From Acidimicrobiia bacterium (GTDB taxonomy: Bacteria; Actinomycetota; Acidimicrobiia; IMCC26256; DASPTH01), in assembly GCA_040880805.1 (NCBI GenBank), contig JBBDHW010000024.1:51625-115624 (forward strand): a stretch of 64,000 bases of DNA, written 5' to 3'. Under the pieces are notes generated by a model that worked only from the letters and a program-made list of their open reading frames with translations, did no database searches and was not told where the DNA came from. Positions 1-9,450 of the stretch are shown one piece after another; the first letter of the stretch is position 1, and every line of letters begins with the position of its first letter. Position numbers and translations under genes: made by a program.

Positions 1-7
1 GCGCGGC

Positions 8-49
8 GCCGTGGCCCGAGCGGCCCGGTGCGAAGCACCGAGAGCGGAA
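8..49 (+). repeat. 42-nt hairpin repeat, copy A
   Basis: This stretch matches a second stretch at 57394-57436 at roughly 85 percent of positions. Both contain a small hairpin (here CGGTGC-GAA-GCACCG) flanked by GAGCGG-like blocks, and both end a few nucleotides before a start codon (cysN here, an EamA transporter there). It could be a mobile intergenic repeat or a 5-prime leader element. The match was made by eye. Confidence 0.5.
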
Positions 50-52
50 ATA

Positions 53-1309
53 ATGGAGATGCTGCGCTTTGCCACGGCAGGCTCCGTCGACGACGGCAAG
101 AGCACGCTCATCGGCCGTCTGCTGCTCGAGACCAAGCAGATCTTCGAGGACCAGCTCGAAGCGGTCGAGCGCACGAGCCGCGACAAGGGCTTCGACTACA
201 CGAATCTCGCGTTGCTCACCGACGGCCTGCGCGCCGAACGCGAGCAGGGCATCACCATCGACGTCGCTTACCGCTACTTCGCGACACCGCGCCGCAAGTT
301 CATCATCGCCGACACTCCGGGCCACGTGCAGTACACGCGCAACATGGTCACGGGCGCGTCCACCGCCGATCTCGCGCTCGTGCTCATCGACGCGCGGAAG
401 GGCGTGCTCGAGCAGTCGCGGCGCCACGCGGTGATCGCGTCGCTGCTGCAGGTGAAGCACCTCGTGCTGTGCGTCAACAAGATGGACCTCGTCGACTACG
501 CGCAGGAGCGCTTCGACGAGATCTGCGACGACTTCACGGAGTTCGCCGGGAAGCTCGAGATCGACGACCTCACGTTCATTCCGATCTCGGCGCTGCACGG
601 CGACAACGTCACGCAGCACTCGCCGAACACGCCCTGGTACGAGGGCCCGACGCTGCTGCACCACCTCGAGCACCTCTACATCGGATCCGACCGCAACCTG
701 ATCGACGTCCGCTTCCCGGTGCAATACGTGATCCGCCCGATGAGCCACGAGTATCACGACTACCGGGGCTACGCGGGCCAGGTGGCGAGCGGCATGCTCA
801 GGCCCGGCGACGAGGTCGTCGTGCTCCCGAGCGGGTTCACCACGACCATCGCGGGCATCGACGAGTTCGGCGGGCCGATCGAGCAGGCCGCCCCGCCGAT
901 GTCGGTGAGCGTGCGCCTCGCCGACGACGTCGACGTGAGCCGCGGCGACATGATCTGCCGCCCGCACAACATGCCCATCGTCACCCAAGACGTCGACGCG
1001 ATGCTGTGCTGGTTCCACGAGCAGCCGCTCCGCGAAGGCGCGACCTACGCGGTGAAACACACCACTCGCACCGCGCGCGCGCGCGTGCAGAAGCTCAAGT
1101 ACCGGCTCGACGTGAACACGTTGCACCGCGACGAGAGCGCGGGCGCGCTCGCGCTCAACGACGTCGGGCGCATCACGCTCCGCACCGCCGTGCCGCTCTT
1201 CGTCGACGAGTACCGGCGCAACCGGGCCACCGGGAGCTTCATCCTGATCGACGAAGCCACGTTCGAGACCGTGGGCGCGGGGATGGTCCTCGGCGGCACG
1301 GCCGCATGA
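53..1309 (+). CDS. cysN: Sulfate adenylyltransferase, large GTPase subunit
   Basis: CysN hydrolyses GTP to drive formation of adenosine phosphosulfate from ATP and sulfate with CysD, the first step of assimilatory sulfate activation. The 418-residue protein has the translation-factor GTPase motifs: P-loop GSVDDGKST at residues 10-18, the [13 protein letters not shown] switch, DTPGH near 87-91 and NKMD near 142-145, followed by the EF-Tu-like beta domains. ATG at 53 is chosen because it starts right at the conserved core; an in-frame GTG at 11 would add 14 residues derived from the upstream repeat. The stop overlaps the cysC start (ATGA), so the two are translationally coupled. cysD would be expected upstream, outside the window. 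In mycobacteria cysN and cysC are fused; here they are separate. Confidence 0.95.
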   Translation: MEMLRFATAGSVDDGKSTLIGRLLLETKQIFEDQLEAVERTSRDKGFDYTNLALLTDGLRAEREQGITIDVAYRYFATPRRKFIIADTPGHVQYTRNMVTGASTADLALVLIDARKGVLEQSRRHAVIASLLQVKHLVLCVNKMDLVDYAQERFDEICDDFTEFAGKLEIDDLTFIPISALHGDNVTQHSPNTPWYEGPTLLHHLEHLYIGSDRNLIDVRFPVQYVIRPMSHEYHDYRGYAGQVASGMLRPGDEVVVLPSGFTTTIAGIDEFGGPIEQAAPPMSVSVRLADDVDVSRGDMICRPHNMPIVTQDVDAMLCWFHEQPLREGATYAVKHTTRTARARVQKLKYRLDVNTLHRDESAGALALNDVGRITLRTAVPLFVDEYRRNRATGSFILIDEATFETVGAGMVLGGTAA

Positions 1310-1902
1310 GCTCGTCGAGCCCCGACGTCGTCTGGCACGACAGCGGAGTGTCACGCGCCGACCGTTGGCGTACGCGTGGTGTGCGCGGCGCGACCGTGTG
1401 GTTCACCGGATTGTCGGGTTCGGGGAAGTCGACGATCGCGTCGGCCGTCGCCGTGGACCTCACCCGGCGAGGCGTGCTCACCTACACGCTCGACGGCGAC
1501 AACCTGCGCCACGGCCTCAACGCTGACCTCGGGTTCTCGGCCGACGACCGCACCGAGAACGTCCGTCGGGTGGCGGAGGTGGCCCGGCTGTTCGCCGACG
1601 CGGGTGTGGTGGGCCTGGTGCCACTGATCAGCCCATACCGTGCCGGTCGTGAGCACGCCCGCGCGTTGCACGAGGCGGCCGGCCTCGTGTTCCTCGAGGT
1701 GTTCGTGGACGCGCCGCTCGACGTGTGCGAGGCGCGAGACCCGAAGGGCCTCTACGCCAAGGCGCGGGCCGGCGAGCTCACCGGCTTCACGGGGATCGAC
1801 GACCCCTACGAGCCACCGGCGGCGCCCGATGTCGTGATCGCGGCCGACGTGGTGCCTCCCGATGCCGCGGCGGCCCTGGTGATCGCGCGCCTGGACACCT
1901 GA
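1306..1902 (+). CDS. cysC: Adenylylsulfate kinase
   Basis: CysC phosphorylates adenosine phosphosulfate at the 3-prime hydroxyl to give PAPS, completing sulfate activation. The 198-residue protein carries the P-loop GLSGSGKST, the [16 protein letters not shown] substrate segment, and the C-terminal block [16 protein letters not shown] with [12 protein letters not shown] typical of the family. Its ATG overlaps the cysN stop by four bases. The last 97 bp overlap, on the opposite strand, the 3-prime end of a membrane-protein gene. Confidence 0.95.
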   Translation: MSSSSPDVVWHDSGVSRADRWRTRGVRGATVWFTGLSGSGKSTIASAVAVDLTRRGVLTYTLDGDNLRHGLNADLGFSADDRTENVRRVAEVARLFADAGVVGLVPLISPYRAGREHARALHEAAGLVFLEVFVDAPLDVCEARDPKGLYAKARAGELTGFTGIDDPYEPPAAPDVVIAADVVPPDAAAALVIARLDT

Positions 1903-2900
1903 AGGTCGTCGAGGCCCCGAGCTTGGTCCCAGAGGGCGATGACCATCGGCACGATCACGATCACGTTGTAGGCGAAGTGGAGGTAGGGCCGCCCCAGGGG
2001 TGAGCCGATGATCCCGCCCGACCCCATGATCCCCGCGAAACCACCCGACGCGTAGACCGCTTGGTGCGCGTGGTAGATCCAGAAGAGATACAGGTGCTCG
2101 ACCTCATGCAGGCCGGCGGCCGCGAACGCTATCCACAGCCATCGGTTCGCACCCCGGAAGACGACCAGGAACACTCCGAGGCTGAGCCACACCATGGTGT
2201 CAGCCACGAAATGAACCAGCTCGAAGTCGAGCTGCCCGAAAACCCCGTGTGATCGGGCGAGGTTCCCGTCCGTCGCCAGCAGTTGCAAGACCTGGACCGT
2301 GTGTTCTCCCATGTGGAGCGTCTGGAAGAACACGACGGCGAGGAAAACGGCGAACGCGCCGTAGTGCTCGTGTTTCCAGGCCGCTTCGAACACGAGCAGC
2401 GGGAGCCAGGGCAGGAGAGCCCCGAGGCCGACGATCCACAGCGGGTAGTCGCTCAGCAGGGCTCCCGCGCCCAGCAAGAACGAGACCCCGACGGTGATGA
2501 GGACCACTCGACGGGGAACCCGCTGCCAAACCAGCGCTCGTGGCAGGTGGAATCCTGCGCGCGGCGCCGCGTGGTCGGAAGCGACGAGCGGCGCGCGTCG
2601 GCGGCGCAGGACAGCACCGCTCACGACGGCGACGACACCGGTGACGATCAGCGCCCCGATCGCCGCAGCCGGCCAGTAGCGCACGGCCTCCGATCGGGGA
2701 AGCCTCGGTGCCACGATCGGGACGTTCCGAACCATGTAGCCGAGGAAGATGCCGACCGCGACCACCACAACCAGCAGCCCGGCGGCTCGCGAGCCGACGA
2801 CCGCTTGGCTGCGCCCCGCGACCTCGCCGGGCCGCGTCGCGACCGGCAGATCCGCCCGGGCCTCCCCGCCCCAATCGCTCGAAACGGCACCGGTTCCCAC
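1806..2900 (-). CDS. Polytopic membrane protein of unknown function
   Basis: I do not recognise this 364-residue protein. It has about seven hydrophobic segments after a charged N-terminal stretch of about 40 residues. Conserved-looking histidines sit at membrane edges: [13 protein letters not shown], a VHFVADT segment, [11 protein letters not shown] and YLHFAYN. This pattern would suit metal or heme ligands, but that is inference. The GTG at 2900 is the longest start; a shorter one is possible. The last membrane segment ends near position 1900, and the remaining tail of about 30 residues (alanine, serine, threonine rich) is encoded antisense to the end of cysC, as if the original stop codon had been lost. 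Confidence 0.7.
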   Translation of the reverse strand: MGTGAVSSDWGGEARADLPVATRPGEVAGRSQAVVGSRAAGLLVVVVAVGIFLGYMVRNVPIVAPRLPRSEAVRYWPAAAIGALIVTGVVAVVSGAVLRRRRAPLVASDHAAPRAGFHLPRALVWQRVPRRVVLITVGVSFLLGAGALLSDYPLWIVGLGALLPWLPLLVFEAAWKHEHYGAFAVFLAVVFFQTLHMGEHTVQVLQLLATDGNLARSHGVFGQLDFELVHFVADTMVWLSLGVFLVVFRGANRWLWIAFAAAGLHEVEHLYLFWIYHAHQAVYASGGFAGIMGSGGIIGSPLGRPYLHFAYNVIVIVPMVIALWDQARGLDDLQVSRRAITRAAAASGGTTSAAITTSGAAGGS

Positions 2901-2996
2901 CGTTGCGCCGCCTTCCTGGTTCTTGTTCAGCGGAGCCTACGCCGCGATCTCCGGAACCGGTGCCCGTGTCGACGCGCGCGCGGCGTTCTTGAGAGC

Positions 2997-4091
2997 ATGA
3001 CGCTCGTGATCCGGACCCGCGCTGTTCTCGATCAGATCCCCGCCTACGTACCTGGCCGCTCCGTCGAAGCCGTGGCGGCCGAGCACGGGATCACCGACGT
3101 GGTGAAGCTGGCGTCGAACGAGGCGCCCTTCGGCCCGCTGCCGGCGGCGCGTGCCGCGGTTGCCGACGCGATCGCGGGCGTCAACCGGTATCCCGACGAC
3201 CGCAACGCGGCGCTCACCGACGCGCTCGCGGCGCGCTACGAGGTGGACCCGTCGCAGGTGCTCATCGGCGCGGGCTCGGTCGACCTGTGCCGGCTCGCGT
3301 TCGCGGCCACGATCGATGCGGGCGACGAAGTGGTGTTCGCGTGGCCGTCGTTCGAGATGTACCCGATCCTGGCGCAGCAGGTGGGCGCCGTTGCCGTGCG
3401 CGTCCCGTTGCGCGACCAGACCCACGACCTCGACGCAATGACCGATGCGCTCAGCGAGCGCACACGGCTCGTGTTCGTGTGTAACCCGAACAACCCCACC
3501 GGTACGGCTGTGGATCGTGCAGCGATGACGCGCTTTCTCGAGCGCGTTCCGTCGGACTGCTTCGTCGTGCTCGACGAGGCATATCGGGAGTTCGTGACGG
3601 CTGCCGACTTTCCCGACGGTCTCGACATGCTCGCGGCGCACGACAACGTCGCCGTGCTGCGCACGTTCTCGAAGGCATACGGGCTGGCGGCGCTGCGCGT
3701 GGGCTACGCCATCGCGCATCCCGATGTGATCGGCGTGCTGCGGAAGGTCGCGATGCCGTTCCGGGTGAACGGGCTCGCACAGGTTGCCGCGCTCGCGTCG
3801 CTCGGCGCGCACGACGAGATGCGCGAGCGCGTCGACGGCGTGATCGCGGAGCGAGCGCGGCTCGCGCGCACGCTGGCGCACCTGGGGTTGACGGCGTCGC
3901 CGTCGGAAGCGAACTTCCTGTGGTTGGACGTTCCCGAACAGGCCGCCGCGCTCGGCGAGTTCTCGGAACGGCGGGGCGTGGTGTTGCGCGTGTTCGCCGG
4001 GGTGGGCGTGCGCATCACCGTGGGAACGCCAGCCGAGGACGACCGTGTGGTGAAGGTGCTCGAAGGGGCCATTGCGGAGGGTGTTGTCTGA
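2997..4091 (+). CDS. hisC: Histidinol-phosphate aminotransferase
   Basis: This fold-type I PLP aminotransferase converts imidazole acetol phosphate and glutamate to histidinol phosphate in histidine synthesis; some homologues act on aromatic keto acids. The 364-residue protein has the N-terminal VKLASNEAPFGP block, NPNNPTG, the DEAYREF aspartate-tyrosine block, and the PLP lysine in FSKAYGLAALRVGY. ATG 2997 fits the family N-terminus, although the frame is open further upstream. It stands alone rather than in a his operon, so an alternative aromatic aminotransferase role cannot be excluded. Confidence 0.88.
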   Translation: MTLVIRTRAVLDQIPAYVPGRSVEAVAAEHGITDVVKLASNEAPFGPLPAARAAVADAIAGVNRYPDDRNAALTDALAARYEVDPSQVLIGAGSVDLCRLAFAATIDAGDEVVFAWPSFEMYPILAQQVGAVAVRVPLRDQTHDLDAMTDALSERTRLVFVCNPNNPTGTAVDRAAMTRFLERVPSDCFVVLDEAYREFVTAADFPDGLDMLAAHDNVAVLRTFSKAYGLAALRVGYAIAHPDVIGVLRKVAMPFRVNGLAQVAALASLGAHDEMRERVDGVIAERARLARTLAHLGLTASPSEANFLWLDVPEQAAALGEFSERRGVVLRVFAGVGVRITVGTPAEDDRVVKVLEGAIAEGVV

Positions 4092-4217
4092 TATTGCGTG
4101 TGGAAATTGTCTCGGCACCCTGGGGGCACCGGCGCAACGGGCAGTGGCGTGCCCTCCGTTCGGTGCTCAATCGACACACGAGGTGGCAGGCATGAAACGG
4201 GTTCGAGGAACTCGAGG

Positions 4218-4451
4218 CTCACGGCGAACACCGCGAACAACAATGTTCCGAACGACGCGTCATTCCTGAACGGCGGGATCGTCGTGATCTCCGGGGCGAC
4301 CTTCGGCGGCGCGGACCCGACCTACCTGCAGATCGACAACAACGCGGCCACCGGCAACTTCCCCGTCGACCTGCTGTGGGACGGGACCGGCCACCACGTC
4401 ACGTTCTTCCACAACACGTGCGGCACGTCGGCGCCGCCCGGGTTCTGCTGA
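4218..4451 (+). pseudogene. C-terminal remnant of a secreted or beta-helix-type protein
   Basis: The 377-b stretch between hisC and the FAH gene holds only this piece of credible coding sequence. It reads NNVPNDASFLNGGIVVISG, then GADPTYLQIDNNAATGN, then a Cys-containing end NTCGTSAPPGFC and a stop. The composition (Asn, Gly, Thr, paired Cys) resembles the end of an exported repeat or beta-helix protein. No start codon, signal peptide or N-terminal half is present in this frame, so it looks like debris of a deleted gene. The identification is tentative. Confidence 0.35.
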
Positions 4452-4468
4452 CGCCTTCCGAACCGCGG

Positions 4469-5314
4469 TCAGGGCATCTCGGGGACGCAGGAGTTGACGA
4501 GCTCCCCAATGCCCTCGATCGCGGTGCGCACCACCTCGCCGGCGTGCAGGTACACGGGTGGGTCCATCGCGTTGCCCACTCCGCCGGGTGTGCCGGTGAG
4601 CACGAGGTCGCCGGGCCTGAGCGACACGACGTTGCTCAGGTAGGCGACGACCGCGGCAGGGCCGAACACGAGTTGTGAGGTTCGGCTCCGTTGACGGACG
4701 ACGCCGTCGACCTCGCAGGTGAGCTCGAGGTCGGGCGCGGTGCCGCCTACCTCGTCGGGCGTGACCATCCACGGGCCGACCGGCGTGGCGTGCTCGAAGG
4801 TCTTGCCCTGGAGCCACTGGAGGGTGCGGTTCTGGAAGTCGCGCATGGAGATGTCGTTGGCCACCGTGAAGCCGGCGATCGCGGCTGCGGCTTCGTCGGG
4901 TGACGCGTGGCGCACCGTGCGGCCGATCACGACCGCGAGCTCGACTTCCCAGTCGACCATGTCGGACACACCCGGCAGGACGATCGCGTCGCGAGCGCCG
5001 ATCAGCGCATCGGTGAACTTGGCAAAGAGCGTCGGGAACTCCGGCGCCTCGCGTCCCATCTCCGCGATGTGGTCGGCGTAGTTCACGCCCACGCACACGA
5101 TCTTTCCGGGATCGAGCACGACCGGCGCGAAGTCGGCACCGGCGAGCGGATGCTCCGCGCCCGTGACGTGCTCGCCGCGCTCGGCGCGCTCGAGCGGATC
5201 GTGACCCGACCGTAAGAGAGCGCCGACGTCGGGGTACTCGAGTTCGACCAGCGTGTTCCCGTCGACACGAGCGGCGTGCGTCCCGTCGCCCGTCCGGATC
5301 GTCGCCAGTCGCAT
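4469..5314 (-). CDS. Fumarylacetoacetate hydrolase family protein
   Basis: Members hydrolyse or decarboxylate beta-diketo acids or related catechol-pathway intermediates using a divalent metal. The 281-residue protein has the family core: KIVCVGVNYADHIAEMG, the metal-site region DWEVELAVVIG, FTVANDISMRDFQ, and LTGTPGGVG. The start MRLATIRTG is used because it is the usual family beginning; the open frame extends 22 codons further. It is divergent from an LLM oxidoreductase gene with a 39-bp gap, so the pair may share a promoter region. Substrate cannot be told. Confidence 0.88.
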   Translation of the reverse strand: MRLATIRTGDGTHAARVDGNTLVELEYPDVGALLRSGHDPLERAERGEHVTGAEHPLAGADFAPVVLDPGKIVCVGVNYADHIAEMGREAPEFPTLFAKFTDALIGARDAIVLPGVSDMVDWEVELAVVIGRTVRHASPDEAAAAIAGFTVANDISMRDFQNRTLQWLQGKTFEHATPVGPWMVTPDEVGGTAPDLELTCEVDGVVRQRSRTSQLVFGPAAVVAYLSNVVSLRPGDLVLTGTPGGVGNAMDPPVYLHAGEVVRTAIEGIGELVNSCVPEMP

Positions 5315-5353
5315 CCGGGCATGTTGGCACACCACTTGGTTAGTGTTCGGGCG

Positions 5354-6181
5354 ATGCGGATGGGACTCGATGTCGCGCAACAGCGGATGCCGTTCGCCGA
5401 GGTGGTGTCACGGGCGCAGTTCGCCGAGGGCCTCGGCTTCGACGGCGTGTGGGGTTTCGATCACTTCAAGCCGATGTACGGCGAGGGCGTGGGTGAGTGC
5501 TTCGAGGGCATGAGCACGCTTGCCGCGCTGTCGGGTGTGACCGAGAGGGTGCGCCTCGGCTTGCTGGTGGCCGGTTTCACATACCGACCGATCGGATTGT
5601 TCGCGGCGCAGGCCCTCACCATCGACCACGCGTCGAACGGCAGGCTCGAGCTCACGCTGGGCGCGGCATGGTTCGAGCAGGAGCACAAGGCGTTGGCGCT
5701 GCCGTTCCCGCCGACGGGCGAGCGCGTCGCGATGTTCGACGAGGCGCTGACCGTGCTGCGCGGGCTCCTCACCCAAGAGAACTACTCGTTCGAAGGCGCG
5801 TTCTACACGATCGAAGACGCGACGCTGTACCCACACGGCGTGCAGCAACCGCACCCGCCGATCTGGGTGGGCGCGACGCAGCCGCGCATGATCGGCATCG
5901 CGGCTCGGCACGCCGACGTGTGGCACTCGTTCGGACCGGCGGAGTGGCTGGCCGACAAGGCGCAGTTGCTCAGCGAGCGAGCAGAGCTTGCGGGACGCGA
6001 TCCGGCGTCGATCATGCACGCGGGGTCTCTGTCGATCGAAGGCGACTGGGACGACGTACGGAAGGCCGCCGGCGCGTTCCGCGACGGGGGCTTCGGTTAC
6101 CTCGTGGTGGGCTGGCCGGGCGAAGGCCGTACGCGCGTCGAGGAGTTCGTGCGTGTGGCGATGCCCGACTTCACCAGTTGA
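5354..6181 (+). CDS. LLM-class (luciferase-like, probably F420-dependent) oxidoreductase
   Basis: The 275-residue protein has the luciferase-like TIM barrel, starting MRMGLDVAQQRMPFAEVV with GFDGVWGFDH, a RVRLGLLV strand, and HPPIWVGATQPRMIGIAA in the C-terminal half. This layout is that of actinobacterial F420-dependent (sometimes FMN-dependent) hydride-transfer enzymes. ATG 5354 puts the first beta strand directly after the start. Divergent partner of the FAH-family gene; convergent with serC across a 47-nt palindromic repeat. Substrate unknown. Confidence 0.88.
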   Translation: MRMGLDVAQQRMPFAEVVSRAQFAEGLGFDGVWGFDHFKPMYGEGVGECFEGMSTLAALSGVTERVRLGLLVAGFTYRPIGLFAAQALTIDHASNGRLELTLGAAWFEQEHKALALPFPPTGERVAMFDEALTVLRGLLTQENYSFEGAFYTIEDATLYPHGVQQPHPPIWVGATQPRMIGIAARHADVWHSFGPAEWLADKAQLLSERAELAGRDPASIMHAGSLSIEGDWDDVRKAAGAFRDGGFGYLVVGWPGEGRTRVEEFVRVAMPDFTS

Positions 6182-6213
6182 CGCGCCTCACCAGTTGACG
6201 CGCCTCACCTGCA

Positions 6214-6260
6214 AACCGGCGTCGTTCAGGGTCGCTCTACAGCCTTGAACGACGCAAGTT
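6214..6260. repeat. 47-nt palindromic repeat, copy 1
   Basis: Imperfect palindrome with outer arms AACCGGCGTCGTTCA and TGAACGACGCAAGTT; ten central base pairs (GCGTCGTTCA with TGAACGACGC) are perfect. It lies between the converging LLM oxidoreductase and serC and covers the last eight codons of serC. Same length and arm sequence as the copies at 11638, 21888 and 40202. Probably a bidirectional terminator or a REP-like element. Confidence 0.75.
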
Positions 6261-7382
6261 CGGGTTTGGGGGTGAGAGCGCGTCGATCACGAAGTCGATG
6301 CAGCGCGTGAGCGCGGCGACGTCGTCGGGTTCGATCGCCGGGAACAGCGCGATGCGCAGCTGGTTGCGTCCGAGCTTTCGGTAGGACTCGGTGTCGAGGA
6401 TGCTGTTGTCGCGCAGTGCGACGGCCACGGCCGCGGCGTCGACGGTGTCGACGAAGTCGATGCACGCGATCGTGCGGCTTCGCTCCGACGGCTTCGCCAC
6501 GTAAGGGGTGGCGTGCGCGCTCGCCTCGGCCCAGCCGTACACGATCTCGGCAGACTGGTCACAGCGCGACGTTGTCCACTCGAGGCCGCCGTTGTCGAGC
6601 ATCCAGCGCACCGAGTCGGCGAGCAGGAAGATCGAAGCGAGCGGCGGCGTGTTGTAGGTCTGGTCGAGGCGCGAGTTCTCGAGCGCGATCGGGAGACTGA
6701 GCGACGGCGGCACCCAACGCCCCGTGGCCGCGACGCGCTCGATGCGCTCGATCGCGGCCGGAGAGCAGAGCGCGACCCAGATCCCTGCGTCGGCGGCGAA
6801 GGCCTTCTGCGGCGCGAAGTAGTACGCGTCGAACTGCGTGGGGTCGACGCGCAGCCCGGCGGCGCTTGAAGCGCCGTCGACGAGCATGAGCCCCTCGGCC
6901 TTGGCCGGGCGGCGTACATCCATCATGACGCCGGTGGACGTCTCGTTGTGCGGGAACGCGTACACGTCGACCGAGCCGTCGACCACCAGATCGGGATGCG
7001 TGCCCGGCTCCGACTCGATCACGAACGGGTCGTCGAGGAACGGCGCGCCGGCGGTGACGGCCGCGAACTTCGACGAGAACTCGCCGAACACCAGATGCTC
7101 GGCGCGGTGCACGACCAGACCGAACGCGGCCGCGTCCCAGAACAGCGTGCTGCCACCGGTTCCGAGCAGCACCTCGTAGCCGTTCGGAAGCGCGAAGAGC
7201 TCGGTGAGCCCTTCGCGCGCCGCGCGCACGACCGCGCGCACGCCCTCACGGCGGTGGCTGGTGCCGAGGTAGCCGGCGCCGGCGTCGGCGAGCGCGCGTA
7301 CGGCTTCGGTGCGCACCTTCGACGGCCCGGATCCGAACCGGCCGTCGCCGGGAAGCAGCTCGGGCGGGATGCGCACGGTCAC
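6237..7382 (-). CDS. serC: Phosphoserine aminotransferase (mycobacterial type)
   Basis: SerC is a PLP enzyme that transaminates 3-phosphohydroxypyruvate with glutamate to phosphoserine in serine synthesis. The 381-residue protein shows DGRFGSGPSKVR at the N-terminus, YEVLLGTGGSTLFWDAAAFG, and the PLP lysine in YYFAPQKAFAADAGIW, the signature of the actinobacterial subgroup. The GTG start overlaps the stop of the upstream M20 peptidase gene (GTGA), so it is the last gene of a four-gene operon. Its last codons (ending LRRSRL) lie within a palindromic repeat, so the natural C-terminus may have been replaced by repeat sequence. Confidence 0.93.
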   Translation of the reverse strand: MTVRIPPELLPGDGRFGSGPSKVRTEAVRALADAGAGYLGTSHRREGVRAVVRAAREGLTELFALPNGYEVLLGTGGSTLFWDAAAFGLVVHRAEHLVFGEFSSKFAAVTAGAPFLDDPFVIESEPGTHPDLVVDGSVDVYAFPHNETSTGVMMDVRRPAKAEGLMLVDGASSAAGLRVDPTQFDAYYFAPQKAFAADAGIWVALCSPAAIERIERVAATGRWVPPSLSLPIALENSRLDQTYNTPPLASIFLLADSVRWMLDNGGLEWTTSRCDQSAEIVYGWAEASAHATPYVAKPSERSRTIACIDFVDTVDAAAVAVALRDNSILDTESYRKLGRNQLRIALFPAIEPDDVAALTRCIDFVIDALSPPNPNLRRSRL

Positions 7383-8794
7383 CGCGCGAGGTTAGGGCCT
7401 GCCCTCTGCTGCCCCGTGTTGTTTGCCGCGAGCTCGGCGAGGAGGTGTATCTCGCTGCGGATGAGAGAGTGCCAGTCGCCGAGGTGGAGGCTCTCGTCCT
7501 CGCCGTGGATGCGACTCGACGGGTCGGCCGGGCCGAGCAGCAGCGCGGGGATGCCGCCGAACGCGTCGGCGAACGGGCCGACGAACGGGATGGTTCCGCC
7601 GACACCCATGCACACCGGGTCGACACCGAAGCCGGCGCGCAGCGCGCGCGTCGCCGCGTCGAACGCCCAACCGGTGGGATCGCAGTGCCACGCGGGAACG
7701 GCTTCGATCGGGGTGACCGAGAGCTCGAGCCCGAGGGGAACGCGTCGCTCGAGGTGCGCGCGCAGCGCGTCGTTGAGCCGGTTCGGGTCTTGGCCGCGCC
7801 CGACGCGCACGCTGATGCGGGCCGCGGCAACCGCTGTGATCTGGTTCGACGACCCCGCGATCGGGTGGCCGTCGATCCCGATGACGGTGATCGCCGGGCG
7901 CAGCCACAGGCGTTCGAACACATGCGTGTCGGGATCGCCCGCGAGCTCGACGCTGTCGCGCACGCCCCAGTCGGCGCGCAGCCGGTCGATGTTGTGGGGG
8001 AGGGCGTCGAGGCGCGCGCGTTCGGCGCGGCTCGGTGGCTCGTAGTCGTCCCAGCAGCCGTCGAACGCGGGATCGCCGCGCTCGTCGGCGAGCGTCGCGA
8101 GCATGCGCGCGAGCGCGAGGATCGGGTCGGGGACGAGCCCGCCGGCCATGCCGCTGTGCACCGGACCGTCGAGCGCGCGCACCCGCACGTCGACCCCGGC
8201 CAGGCCCCGCAACGAGTAGGTGAGCCCCGGGACACCCACCTTCCAGTTGCCCGCGTCGGCGAGCAGCAGCACGTCGGACTGCAGCTCGGCGACGTGGTCG
8301 GCGAGGAACCGGCCGAGGCCGGGTGAGCCGATCTCCTCCTCACCCTCGGCGAGCACCTTCACGTTGCACGGCAGCGCGCCGGTCGCGCCGAGCCAGCCGC
8401 GCACCACGGCGAGGTGCGCGACCACGCCTGCCTTGTCGTCGGCGGTGCCACGCCCGAACAGGCGGCCGTCGATCTCGCGGGGCTCGAACGGATCGCCGGT
8501 CCAGCGGTCGACGTAGCCCGGAGGCTGGACGTCGTGGTGCGCGTACAACAGCACGGTCGGGGCGCCGGGTTGGTTGGTCCACTCGCCGACGACGTACGGA
8601 TGCCCACCGTCGACCACGATCTGGCGCACGGACTCGAGCCCCGATTCCTCCATGAGCACCTCGACCGCGTCGGCGCTCGCGCGCACGTCAGCCGCGTGCG
8701 CGGGATCGGCGCTGATGCTCGGGATTCGTACGAGGTGGTCGAGCTCGCGGCGCGCGCGCTCGACGTCGACGTCGGCGTCGGCGTCGGGGATCAT
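7379..8794 (-). CDS. M20 family metallopeptidase (dipeptidase type)
   Basis: A zinc di-nuclear peptidase of the M20/ArgE-DapE-CNDP group, likely a cytosolic dipeptidase. In 471 residues it has the metal-ligand blocks LLYAHHDVQPPG, GRGTADDKAGVVAHL, LAEGEEEIGSPG and the C-terminal histidine in SRIHGEDESLHLGDW; the dimerisation domain lies between. ATG 8794 overlaps the stop of the cytochrome b gene and the stop overlaps the serC start, so it is translationally coupled on both sides. Confidence 0.9.
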   Translation of the reverse strand: MIPDADADVDVERARRELDHLVRIPSISADPAHAADVRASADAVEVLMEESGLESVRQIVVDGGHPYVVGEWTNQPGAPTVLLYAHHDVQPPGYVDRWTGDPFEPREIDGRLFGRGTADDKAGVVAHLAVVRGWLGATGALPCNVKVLAEGEEEIGSPGLGRFLADHVAELQSDVLLLADAGNWKVGVPGLTYSLRGLAGVDVRVRALDGPVHSGMAGGLVPDPILALARMLATLADERGDPAFDGCWDDYEPPSRAERARLDALPHNIDRLRADWGVRDSVELAGDPDTHVFERLWLRPAITVIGIDGHPIAGSSNQITAVAAARISVRVGRGQDPNRLNDALRAHLERRVPLGLELSVTPIEAVPAWHCDPTGWAFDAATRALRAGFGVDPVCMGVGGTIPFVGPFADAFGGIPALLLGPADPSSRIHGEDESLHLGDWHSLIRSEIHLLAELAANNTGQQRAGPNLAR

Positions 8795-9450
8795 CGGGTG
8801 AGCTCCTCGTACCAGAGCGGTGCCTTCTTGCGCGCCCACTTGGCGGAGATCTCGCCGCCGAGCATGGCTTCGAGCGAGTCCTGGTCGCGGAGCGCGAAGA
8901 AGATGTGGCCGAGCACCGCGACCCAGATGCCGAGCGCGAACCAGTCGTGCGCGAACGTCGCGCCCGTGCGCCAGTCGAGCGGGAACGCGTCGAACCAGTG
9001 CATGATCGAACCGGTGCCCAACATCACGACCCCGGCGCCGACGACGAACGCGGTGTTGAGCTTCTGCCCGGGGTTGAACTTGCCGAGCCGCACATCGTGT
9101 CGCCGCTTGCGACGCAACCATCGTGCGTCGTCGCGACTCCATCGGTTCAGACGGCCGAGGTCGGTGCGCAGGCGCGCGCCGCGCCGTCCGGCGATCGCCA
9201 TGAGGACCGGGATCGGGAGGAACAGCCCCGAGTACACGTGCACGTTGCGGACGAACTCGCGGTGTCCCACCAACGTGGAGATCGGCCCGGCGTAGAGCGC
9301 CGCACCGGTGAGCATGAGGATGCCGAACAGCGCTGCGTTCACCCAGTGGAGCGTGCGCTCGACGCGATCGAAGCGCAGGAGTGTGGTGGGCGGCGGTCGC
9401 TCGACCACGATGCCCGCGATCTCGATGTCGGGATTGGCGTCAGGTGGCAT
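8791..9450 (-). CDS. Cytochrome b domain membrane protein
   Basis: A 219-residue protein with four to five membrane helices and histidines placed as heme b ligands (ERTLHWVNAALFG, VRNVHVYSGLFLP, GSIMHWFDAF, WVAVLGHIFFALRD). It resembles cytochrome b561 and formate-dehydrogenase gamma subunits. It lies directly after the molybdenum oxidoreductase gene with an 11-bp overlap, so it is probably the membrane electron-transfer partner of that enzyme, comparable in layout to the YedY-YedZ (MsrP-MsrQ) pair. The family assignment is firm; the pairing is inferred from position. Confidence 0.82.
   Translation of the reverse strand: MPPDANPDIEIAGIVVERPPPTTLLRFDRVERTLHWVNAALFGILMLTGAALYAGPISTLVGHREFVRNVHVYSGLFLPIPVLMAIAGRRGARLRTDLGRLNRWSRDDARWLRRKRRHDVRLGKFNPGQKLNTAFVVGAGVVMLGTGSIMHWFDAFPLDWRTGATFAHDWFALGIWVAVLGHIFFALRDQDSLEAMLGGEISAKWARKKAPLWYEELTR

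Noticed and set aside
4098-4260. tRNA-like GGTTCGA segment after hisC
   Set aside because: No acceptor stem or anticodon arm can be built around it.
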